From positions 4,046,001 through 4,110,000 of the forward strand of contig NZ_ARWA01000001.1 of NCBI RefSeq assembly GCF_000385335.1: a stretch of DNA of 64,000 nucleotides, given 5' to 3'. Position 1 is the stretch's first letter. Each line of letters starts with the position of its first letter. The position numbers and the translations under genes were made by a program. Origin of the DNA: Methyloferula stellata AR4. Its GTDB lineage: Bacteria > Pseudomonadota > Alphaproteobacteria > Rhizobiales > Beijerinckiaceae. Below, one piece after another: positions 36,696 through 43,953 of the stretch. A model generated the notes under the pieces. It saw only the letters and a list, made by a program, of their open reading frames with translations. It made no database searches and was not told the DNA's origin.

Positions 36696-37423
36696 AAGCG
36701 GGGCCTTCTTCTTCGACGCTCTTGTCCATAGAGGGCGTCAAGGCCTTCTATGGGCCCGTCGCCGCCTTGAAGGGCGTCGCGCTCCATATCGATGAAGGCG
36801 AGATCGTTACATTGATCGGTGCCAATGGCGCCGGCAAATCGACGCTGATGATGACCATTTTCGGCAAGCCGCAGGCACGTGAAGGCCACATCCTTTTCGA
36901 TGGCGAAGACATCACGCATCGCAAGACGCATGAGATCGCCCGCGCGGGTCTCGCGCAGGTGCCGGAAGGCCGCCGGGTTTTTCCGCGCATGACGGTGTTC
37001 GAAAATCTCCAAATGGGTGCCTTGAATGGCAATGGCAGTTTCGCCCGCGATCTCGAACGCGTGGTCGATCACTTCCCCTGGCTGGGCACCCGCGCGACAC
37101 AACGTGCCGGCACGCTGTCGGGCGGCGAACAGCAGATGCTTGCGATCGGCCGCGCCTTGATGAGCCGCCCGCGGCTGCTGCTTCTCGACGAACCTTCTCT
37201 GGGTCTGGCGCCGCTCATCGTCAAGCAGATCTTCGACGTGCTTAAGCGGCTCAATCGCGACGAAGGCCTCACCGTGTTTCTCGTCGAGCAAAATGCCTAT
37301 CATGCGCTGAAGCTTGCCGATCGCGCCTATGTCATGGTCAACGGCGAGATCAGCCATGCTGGCGCGGGGGCTGAGCTTCTCGCCCGCGACGATATCCGCG
37401 CCGCCTATCTCGGAGGCGCGTGA
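36692..37423 (+). CDS. livF: branched-chain amino acid ABC transporter ATP-binding protein LivF
   Basis: The second ATPase, 243 residues, with Walker A GANGAGKST, signature LSGGEQQMLAIGRALM, Walker B LLLLDEPSLGL and the LivF-type VPEGRRVFPRMTVFENL block. It forms the nucleotide-binding pair with LivG. Start ATG overlaps the livG stop, and the stop overlaps the next start (TGATG). Confidence 0.95.
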   Translation: MKAGPSSSTLLSIEGVKAFYGPVAALKGVALHIDEGEIVTLIGANGAGKSTLMMTIFGKPQAREGHILFDGEDITHRKTHEIARAGLAQVPEGRRVFPRMTVFENLQMGALNGNGSFARDLERVVDHFPWLGTRATQRAGTLSGGEQQMLAIGRALMSRPRLLLLDEPSLGLAPLIVKQIFDVLKRLNRDEGLTVFLVEQNAYHALKLADRAYVMVNGEISHAGAGAELLARDDIRAAYLGGA

Positions 37424-37713
37424 TGCTGGGCTTTCTGGTGATTACGCTTGGCCTTGGCGGCACAGCAGCGGTCATGAGCGGACGCGCGCTCGCGCTGATC
37501 TGGCGCTCGCGCTGGCACATCGTCCTCGCCATGCTCCTGCTCGCCATGGCGGTCCGCTTTCTTCATTATGCCTTGCTTGGGGAGGCGCTTTTATCGGGCA
37601 CGGCCTATATGATGGATGTCGCGGTGCTCTATTGCCTGGCTTGGCTCAGCTTTTCCTGGACACGACGAAGACAAATGAAACAGCAATATGGATGGCTCGC
37701 TGGAGAAACCTGA
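37423..37713 (+). CDS. small membrane protein in the liv operon (DUF6867-like)
   Basis: About 96 residues with three hydrophobic helices (LGFLVITLGLGGTAAVMSG, HIVLAMLLLAMAVRFLHY, MMDVAVLYCLAWLSFSW) and a basic C-terminus. It lies between livF and livK with a TGATG junction on each side, so it is firmly part of the operon. Proteins of this type accompany liv genes in other Hyphomicrobiales; the function is unknown. It may regulate or stabilise the permease (inference). Confidence 0.8.
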   Translation: MLGFLVITLGLGGTAAVMSGRALALIWRSRWHIVLAMLLLAMAVRFLHYALLGEALLSGTAYMMDVAVLYCLAWLSFSWTRRRQMKQQYGWLAGET

Positions 37714-38852
37714 TGCGTGTGAAAATCCTCGGTCTCCTTTTGCCGCTTGTGTTTGGCTTGCCAGCCGCGGCGCAAGTGCCGGTGCCATCGCCCGTGCAGG
37801 TCAAGATCGGCGTCGCTGGTCCGATGACAGGGCCTGACGCCGTCTTCGGATCGCAATTGCGCTTCGGCGTCGAGCAGGCGATCGAGGATATCAACGCCAG
37901 CGGCGGCATCATGGGCAAGAAGCTCAGGATCGCCATCGGCGACGATGCCGCCGATCCGAAGCAAGGCGTCTCCGTCGCCAACCGTTTCGTGAGCGACGGG
38001 ATCAAGCTCGTCATCGGTCACTTCAATTCCGGCGTAACCATGCCAGCGACCGACATCTACGCCGAAAACAACATACTCGACATCACGCCCGCCTCGACCA
38101 ATCCGCAGATCACCGATCGCGGCCTGGAGACAATCTTCCGCACCTGCGGGCGCGACGATCAGCAGGCGATCGTGGCCGCCAAATATCTCGCAAGCCTGAA
38201 GGACAAGAAGATCGCCTTTCTGCACGACAAGACGACCTATGGCAAAGGGCTCGCCGACGAGACGCGCAAGGATCTTGCCGCGCTCGGCGTCACGGATGTG
38301 CTTTATGAAGGCGTGAACAAGGGCGAGAAGGATTATTCCGCCGTCGTCTCGAAGATCAAAGCGTCGGGCGCCGACATCGTCTATTGGGGCGGCTATCACA
38401 CCGAAGGCGGGTTGATCGTGCGGCAGATGCGCGACCAGGGCGTCATGGCGACCTTGATGGCGGGAGACGGATTGGCCTCCGACGAATATGCCGCGATCGG
38501 CGGTCCCGGTGTCGAAGGCACGCTGATGACCTTCCCCCCCGATCCGCGCAACAGGCCGGAAGCGGCCGAGGTCGTGGCAAGATATAAGGCCAAGAACATC
38601 AATCCGGAGACTTACACGCTCTATTCCTATGCCGCGCTCGAAGTCATCAAACAGGCGGCGGAAGCGGCGAAGTCTCTCGATCCGTTGGAGATCGCCAAGG
38701 CCATGCATTCCGGCATGACGTTCAAGACCGTGATCGGCGATTTAAGCTACGATAAAAAGGGCGATGTGACGCGCGCCGATTATACCGTCTTCGTCTGGCG
38801 CAAAGGCCCCGACGGCAAGATCAGCTATTACGAGCTGGACAAGCAGAGCTAG
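37713..38852 (+). CDS. livK: branched-chain amino acid ABC transporter substrate-binding protein
   Basis: A periplasmic binding protein of 379 residues. The signal peptide MRVKILGLLLPLVFGLPAAA is followed by VQVKIGVAGPMTGPDAVFGS, the Leu/Ile/Val-binding family start, and then ASTNPQITDRG and FLHDKTTYGKGLADE. ATG 37713 overlaps the previous stop (TGATG). The frame is open further upstream inside livF, but without a signal peptide there. It ends the operon. Confidence 0.95.
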   Translation: MRVKILGLLLPLVFGLPAAAQVPVPSPVQVKIGVAGPMTGPDAVFGSQLRFGVEQAIEDINASGGIMGKKLRIAIGDDAADPKQGVSVANRFVSDGIKLVIGHFNSGVTMPATDIYAENNILDITPASTNPQITDRGLETIFRTCGRDDQQAIVAAKYLASLKDKKIAFLHDKTTYGKGLADETRKDLAALGVTDVLYEGVNKGEKDYSAVVSKIKASGADIVYWGGYHTEGGLIVRQMRDQGVMATLMAGDGLASDEYAAIGGPGVEGTLMTFPPDPRNRPEAAEVVARYKAKNINPETYTLYSYAALEVIKQAAEAAKSLDPLEIAKAMHSGMTFKTVIGDLSYDKKGDVTRADYTVFVWRKGPDGKISYYELDKQS

Positions 38853-38871
38853 AAGCACAAATCCATCAGCT

Positions 38872-38964
38872 GCGTCATGCCCGGCCTTGAGCCGGGCATC
38901 CAAGAATGCGCTTACGATTTTCTGCGGAGTGCCTGGATGCGCGGGTCAAGCCCGCGCATGACGC
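38872..38964. repeat. nested palindrome (GCGTCATGC...GCATGACGC) after the liv operon
   Basis: Outer arms GCGTCATGC (38872-38880) and GCATGACGC (38956-38964) enclose two hairpins, CCCGGCCTTGAGCCGGG and GCGCGGGTCAAGCCCGCGC. Flanking ATCCAAG/CTGGAT segments add pairing. Like the element at 17513 it can fold as a three-way junction. It lies between convergent livK and ccdA and probably ends both transcripts. This type is widespread in Alphaproteobacteria. Confidence 0.85.
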
Positions 38965-38982
38965 GCCGAAGGTAGGTGCTCT

Positions 38983-39714
38983 TCACCCCAGATTGGCGAG
39001 ACCCGGAAAGGTCTCGAGCAGCCAGAAGGACAGGTTCTGCAAAGAGCCGGTCAAAAAGGCGATGCCGGTCAAAATCAAGAGCACGCCGACGATGCGCTCG
39101 ACTATGCCGAAATATTTTTTGAACCGTTTGAGAAACCCCATGCAGGGCTCGATGGCGAGCGCCGCCAGCAGAAACGGCACGCCTAGCCCGAGCGAATAAA
39201 CGGCGAGAAGTCCGGCGCCTTTGCCTAAAGTCTCTTGTGAGGCGGCAACGGCCAGAATCGCCGCGAGGATCGGACCGATGCAGGGCGTCCAGCCGAAAGC
39301 GAAAGCGAGACCCAAGACATAGGCGCCCCAAAGGCCAAGCGGCTTATTCACTTCAAGCCGCGCCTCGCGATACATGAATGCGATACGAAAGACGCCCAAA
39401 AAATGCAGGCCCATGAGGATGATTGCGCCGCCGGCCAGCACCGACAGCACAGCAAGATGCTCACGCAAAACCTGGCCGAAGACTGAGGCCGTCGCGCCAA
39501 GCGCGACGAAGACCGTCGAGAAGCCCAATACGAAAAGCACCGCCGCGATGAAAATATCGCGCTGCGCGCGGCTCTCGCCCTCGCTCGCAACTTCTTCGAT
39601 CGTCGTGCCGGCGATGAAGGTCAGATAGGGTGGGACCAGCGGTAAAACGCATGGACTGAGGAAGGAGAGAAGTCCCGCCGCAGCAGCTGCTGAAAAAGTG
39701 ACATCGAGAGCCAT
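38983..39714 (-). CDS. ccdA: CcdA-type cytochrome c biogenesis / thiol-disulfide electron carrier
   Basis: A 243-residue membrane protein with six hydrophobic helices, homologous to the central domain of DsbD. The signature SFLSPCVLPLVPPYL carries the first redox Cys, and FAFGWTPCIGPILAAIL carries the second. It moves reducing power across the inner membrane for cytochrome c maturation. No other cytochrome c maturation genes are adjacent, but multihaem cytochromes lie 12 kb away. Confidence 0.93.
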   Translation of the reverse strand: MALDVTFSAAAAAGLLSFLSPCVLPLVPPYLTFIAGTTIEEVASEGESRAQRDIFIAAVLFVLGFSTVFVALGATASVFGQVLREHLAVLSVLAGGAIILMGLHFLGVFRIAFMYREARLEVNKPLGLWGAYVLGLAFAFGWTPCIGPILAAILAVAASQETLGKGAGLLAVYSLGLGVPFLLAALAIEPCMGFLKRFKKYFGIVERIVGVLLILTGIAFLTGSLQNLSFWLLETFPGLANLG

Positions 39715-40078
39715 GCCCCGCTTCTAACAAACCATTCTTGAGGAAGCATGACCTTTCAGACAGGTTTGGCCTTAAGGTTTTTATCCCGGCCCTCCCGCTC
39801 GAAGCAGAGCTTCCGGCACCGCGATCGCCATTTCCGTTTAAATAATTGATTTAACTTATTTTTTTATTGCAAAGCTAAAACGGTGGCGCAAGGTCTTATG
39901 TGTTCTGGGGGACGCAAGATCACAAAATCGTTTGTTCAAGCGCCGGGAGTCGGCTTCGAAACAAGACATTTTTAGCCGATCCGGGTTATGACACATTCAT
40001 GATTTCAAGCGTCTTTTCATTCCGGCAAAGCGCCTTGGCCGGTTCGGTCACGTCCTTCCATGTGCAGGGATCAGCCAC
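39715..40078. other. 364-bp intergenic region, no gene seen
   Basis: Lies between divergent ccdA and the flippase gene. It contains an AT-rich patch at about 39838-39875 (TTAAATAATTGATTTAACTT, then a T run), probably promoter material. No RNA gene or coding frame was recognised. Confidence 0.45.
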
Positions 40079-41515
40079 ATGGGAATGATGATCGCCTTCG
40101 TCTGCAACATCATGTTCAATTTCGTGATCGGGCTGTCGGTCGCGAAATTTCTGGGCCCCGAGGAGTTCGGCCGCTTCGCCTTGGCGCTTGCAACCGCCAT
40201 GGCCGTGCAGACGGCGTTCTTCGATTGGCTCCGGCTCGGCGCGACACGGTTTTATTCGGAACGCATCCGTACCGAAGACCCGGGCCTGCGGGCGACGCTT
40301 GATGTGTCCTTCACAGTCATCGCCGTGGGTCTGACGATCGGTACCGCCGTGCTGCTCATGGCCGGCATCAACTTTCCGCTCTCGAACGGGCTCATCGCGC
40401 TCGCCGTCGGCTCGTCCATCACCAATGCGTTTTTCGATTATACGTCGGCCTTGGTGCGGGCGCGTTTCCACAACAAGCTCTATACGCGGCTGATCGTCGT
40501 TAAAAATGTCCTATCGCTCGCGCTTGTCGGCGGCGGTGCCTTCTGGTTCGGCTCCGCGAAAATGGCGCTCGTCGGCAGCATCCTGAGCATGAGCTGTACA
40601 TTGATCACGGCGCGCGCGGCGCTGCACGATCCGGGCGCCGAAGTCCGCTCGGCAAAAGGCTCGATCGCAGAATCGGTCGCCGCCTATGCTTTGCCGATCG
40701 TCGGCGCGAACCTGCTCTATCTCCTGATCCCGCTTGCCAACAGGTCCATCGTCACGGTGCTCTACGGCTTTTCCGAAACCGGGCAATTTTCACTGGCCTA
40801 TGACATCGGAACCAAGGCCGTGCAGGCGATCGGCTCGACGCTCGACGTGTTCTTGTTTCAGATCGCGGTCGCGACGCACGAGCGCCATGGCGCGGCGCGC
40901 GCGCGCCAGCAGATCGCGCATAATATGGCGATCGTCATTGCCATCCTTCTGCCTGCCTGCACGGGCATCTGGCTGATTCTTCCGTCGATCGAGCAATTGA
41001 TCGTACCCGTGCAATATCGCGGACCTTTCGGCGAGCTTCTGCCGCTGATGATGACCGGGCTCTTCTGCTCCGGCCTCATTCAATTCGGCATCAATCCGAT
41101 CTTTCAGATCTCCAAGCGGACGGGACCGTTGATCGCGGCCGCCGCCGTCGCCTGCGTCGTCGATCCGCTTTTGGTTTTCATCCTGCCGCGCAGCACTGAC
41201 GCATCGAGCCTTGCCATCGCCCAGGCAGGCGCCTTCGCCGCCGCGCTCATCGCCTTGATTTTCTTTGCCTGCGCGTCGAAGCCGCAATGGCCGTCGGTGC
41301 GCGATCTCGCGGCGACAGCGCTTGGTACCGCCTCAATGGCCGCGGCCCTTCTACCATTCCGTGAGCAGGAACCCGGTGTCGTGACGCTCCTGGTGCAAAT
41401 ATCGGCGGGCGTTTTCGTCTATGCGTTTTTTGTCGTGATGCTCGATATCGCCGGCCTGCGCGGCCTGGTCTTGAACTATCTGCGGCCTGTCGTCCGGCGG
41501 CTGCGCACGCTTTAA
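40079..41515 (+). CDS. polysaccharide flippase-like membrane protein (Wzx/MATE-like)
   Basis: A 478-residue protein with about 12-14 hydrophobic helices. The first helix pair and VAKFLGPEEFGRFALALA match the oligosaccharide flippase family, which moves lipid-linked glycans across the inner membrane. The usual ~10-residue basic N-terminal segment is missing, so the true start may be upstream or non-standard. No glycosyltransferases are adjacent, which is unusual for Wzx proteins. Confidence 0.87.
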   Translation: MGMMIAFVCNIMFNFVIGLSVAKFLGPEEFGRFALALATAMAVQTAFFDWLRLGATRFYSERIRTEDPGLRATLDVSFTVIAVGLTIGTAVLLMAGINFPLSNGLIALAVGSSITNAFFDYTSALVRARFHNKLYTRLIVVKNVLSLALVGGGAFWFGSAKMALVGSILSMSCTLITARAALHDPGAEVRSAKGSIAESVAAYALPIVGANLLYLLIPLANRSIVTVLYGFSETGQFSLAYDIGTKAVQAIGSTLDVFLFQIAVATHERHGAARARQQIAHNMAIVIAILLPACTGIWLILPSIEQLIVPVQYRGPFGELLPLMMTGLFCSGLIQFGINPIFQISKRTGPLIAAAAVACVVDPLLVFILPRSTDASSLAIAQAGAFAAALIALIFFACASKPQWPSVRDLAATALGTASMAAALLPFREQEPGVVTLLVQISAGVFVYAFFVVMLDIAGLRGLVLNYLRPVVRRLRTL

Positions 41516-41530
41516 TCATCCATTTTGGAC

Positions 41531-41577
41531 GCATGATCCTTCCCAAAAAGTCTGCACCTTTTTGGAATCATGCTCTA
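41531..41577. repeat. TAGAGC palindromic repeat at the prmA stop
   Basis: On the minus strand TAGAGCATGATTCCAAAAAG opens with the prmA stop codon (41577-41575). CCAAAAAG and CTTTTTGG pair, as do GCATGAT and ATCATGC. Closely similar to the tandem pair at 20217-20313. It lies between convergent flippase and prmA. Confidence 0.88.
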
Positions 41578-42573
41578 ATCTTCGTCATCCGCTAGCGCAT
41601 GAGGACGTTGCATCAGCAGCGTCACCCAGCCTTCGATTTCGAGGCGATGACTAAGCCGCAGGCCTTGCGCGCCATAGGCCGAGATGACGCCAGGAACGTC
41701 CCGCGCAAGCAGCCCTGAGAGAATGATCTCGCCTCCCGACGCCATGTGCTGCACGACAGCCGCCGCCATGCGGCGCAAAGGCCGCGCCAAAATATTCGCA
41801 AAGACGAGATCGTAAGGGGCGCCTGCCGCAAGCTTCGGATGCGCAAGCCCGGCCGCATGGACCGGCCGCACATAGGCCGCGGCGCCATTGAGCCGCGCAT
41901 TGGATGCCGCCGCCGCGACGGAAACGGAATCGATATCGCTCGCCTGCACCCGGCGATGAAAAAGCCGCGCGGCGGCAATGGCAAGCACGCCGCTGCCGGT
42001 ACCAAGATCGAGGATGGCCAGCGGCTTGCGGCGTTTCGCGACGCGATCGAGCATCAAAAGGCAGCCGCGCGTCGAGCCGTGATGGCCCGTGCCGAAGGCC
42101 AGCGCCGCCTCGATTTCGAGGCCAATATCGTTTTCCCGTAAGGCCGCGCGGTCATGCGCGCCATGCACCAGAAAGCGTCCGGCCCGCACGGGGACTAGGC
42201 CTTCGAGCGACGCGGCCACCCAATCCTTTTGATCGATGCGCGCGAAAACCGCCGCCGCGGCGGCGGCGGGCCCGGCGGCGCATTCAACCAGAGCGCGAAT
42301 GCCGTCCTCATCCGGCGGATGGCCGAAATAGACCTCGACGATCCAGGGAACCTCTTTCCAGTCTTTGGTATTCGTCACGGCTTCGAAGGCAGAGGCCGCG
42401 GTCTCTGCCGGATCGTAGGTCTCGACGATAATATCGGCAATGCGGCGCGCTATTCCCTCATCGCATTCGAGCCGCATGACATGGGCGGCTTTATTGGGCG
42501 GCAGACCTTCGAGCATGTGCGCCGGTAGCATGGGCGGCCCCGTCCCGCAAGAAATGAGAAGGCGAGCAGCCAT
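41575..42573 (-). CDS. prmA: ribosomal protein L11 methyltransferase PrmA
   Basis: Trimethylates L11. The SAM motif is [20 protein letters not shown], preceded by [18 protein letters not shown], both diagnostic for Prm[13 protein letters not shown] matches the catalytic NxL-type block. At 332 residues the first ATG may be upstream of the real one; internal ATGs at 42531 and 42516 are possible. The stop TAG is part of a palindromic repeat. Confidence 0.94.
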   Translation of the reverse strand: MAARLLISCGTGPPMLPAHMLEGLPPNKAAHVMRLECDEGIARRIADIIVETYDPAETAASAFEAVTNTKDWKEVPWIVEVYFGHPPDEDGIRALVECAAGPAAAAAAVFARIDQKDWVAASLEGLVPVRAGRFLVHGAHDRAALRENDIGLEIEAALAFGTGHHGSTRGCLLMLDRVAKRRKPLAILDLGTGSGVLAIAAARLFHRRVQASDIDSVSVAAAASNARLNGAAAYVRPVHAAGLAHPKLAAGAPYDLVFANILARPLRRMAAAVVQHMASGGEIILSGLLARDVPGVISAYGAQGLRLSHRLEIEGWVTLLMQRPHALADDED

Positions 42574-42617
42574 TCGATGTCATTGGCGCGTCCGACGGAC
42601 AGGTCTATGCTACGGCC

Positions 42618-42953
42618 ATGATCTCGCTGTCCCGGCTTCCTTCCCTCGTCCTCTGCGTCGGCGCGTTTTGTCTTGCCGCGGCTCCGCTCAGCGCGCAGGA
42701 GACCCCGCTAAAGGAGTCTTCTCCCACCGAGCCCACGGCGCCGGAACCGGCGCCCGAAGCGCCACTTCCGATGCAGAAAGTGCCGCTCGATGTTCCGATG
42801 GAGGCCTTTGGCACGGCCAATCCCGCCTGTGTGGAATGGACAGATGGCTGCCGGACCTGCTCACGGGACGCCACAAACAACGTCTCCTGTTCGACGCCCG
42901 GCATCGCCTGTCTGCCGCATGACATCGCCTGCAAGAAGGAACGCGGAAAATAA
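42618..42953 (+). CDS. small secreted cysteine-rich protein
   Basis: A 111-residue protein with a signal peptide (SLVLCVGAFCLAAAPLSAQ), an acidic Pro/Glu linker (about 28-60), and a compact C-terminal module with six cysteines in the pattern CVEWTDGCRTC, SCSTPGIAC, IAC. Three disulfides are likely. I do not recognise a named family. Divergent from prmA and followed by an alpha/beta hydrolase in the same direction. Confidence 0.75.
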   Translation: MISLSRLPSLVLCVGAFCLAAAPLSAQETPLKESSPTEPTAPEPAPEAPLPMQKVPLDVPMEAFGTANPACVEWTDGCRTCSRDATNNVSCSTPGIACLPHDIACKKERGK

Positions 42954-43043
42954 AGAAAAGGCCAGCCCGTATGCATAATCACCTTTTTCGGCATGCTTTG
43001 TGCGGAAGGCGTCGCAAACCTCTCCAACCGGCGGAGCCTTGAG

Positions 43044-43886
43044 ATGAAGATCGCCTGTTGGATCTTGGCGATCGTGGCTTTGGTCTATGTCACGACTATG
43101 ATCGGCCTGACATGGGTGCAGCGCACGCTGCTTTATTTTCCGGTCCAGGAGACGATGACGCCGGCCGCCGCGGGTTTTCCGAAGGCCGAAGTGCTGCATA
43201 TCGAGACGGCGGATAAAGAAAATCTGGTCGCCTGGTATGTGCCGGCCGAAAGCGGCAAAATGCTGTTTCTCTATTTTCAGGGCAATGGCGGCGGCCTTTC
43301 GGATCGGGTCGAGCGCTTCATACCTATGACCGAGGATGGCAGAGGATTGCTCGCCGTCGCCTATCGCTCCTATTTCGGCTCGACGGGCACCGCTACGGAA
43401 GCGGGCCTGCACCTCGATGCCGATGCCGCTTATGCTGAGGCCATAAAGCTCGGCTACACGCCGGATCGTATCGTCGTCGTGGGGGAATCGCTTGGCACTG
43501 GCGTCGCCGTCGCCCTCGCCGCGCAGAAGCCTGTGGCCGCGCTCATTCTGGATTCGCCCTATACCTCGACCCTTGATGTCGCCTCGGCAACCTATTGGAT
43601 GTTTCCGTTACGGCTGTTGATGTGGGACCAATATCATTCGGACAAGCTGATCGGCAAAATTCATGTGCCGGTGCTGATCGCGCATGGCATGCACGATGAA
43701 ATGATTCCGCTGCGTTTTGGCAAAGCGCTTTTCGATCTCGCCAACGAACCGAAGACCTTGATCGAGGTTCCCGGCGCCGGGCATGTCATGCTCGGGAAGC
43801 CGGAGGTTTGGCAAAAGGTCGTGCAATGGCTCGATGCCAATGTTCACCCGGCCAATGCGATCCGCAGTTCATCGCAGGATCGATAA
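43044..43886 (+). CDS. membrane-anchored alpha/beta hydrolase (BEM46/YfhR-like)
   Basis: About 280 residues with an N-terminal membrane anchor (IACWILAIVALVYVTTMIG). The fold shows FLYFQGNGGGLSDRVER, the nucleophile in VVVGESLGTGVA, Asp in HGMHDEMIP and His in GAGHVML. This matches the Bem46/YfhR group of serine hydrolases with unknown substrates. ATG 43044 gives the cleanest anchor; an in-frame start at 42993 adds 17 residues. Confidence 0.88.
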   Translation: MKIACWILAIVALVYVTTMIGLTWVQRTLLYFPVQETMTPAAAGFPKAEVLHIETADKENLVAWYVPAESGKMLFLYFQGNGGGLSDRVERFIPMTEDGRGLLAVAYRSYFGSTGTATEAGLHLDADAAYAEAIKLGYTPDRIVVVGESLGTGVAVALAAQKPVAALILDSPYTSTLDVASATYWMFPLRLLMWDQYHSDKLIGKIHVPVLIAHGMHDEMIPLRFGKALFDLANEPKTLIEVPGAGHVMLGKPEVWQKVVQWLDANVHPANAIRSSSQDR

Positions 43887-43953
43887 AAGGCTCGGACTTT
43901 TGTTCACAGGTAATCCACAAGCGCTCGACAGGTTTTCAACAGCCTATCCACAG

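Noticed and set aside
37314-37712. Upstream extension of the livK frame inside livF and the small membrane gene
   Set aside because: The ATG at 37713 starts a clear signal peptide and fits the TGATG junction pattern of the operon; the extension has no family similarity.
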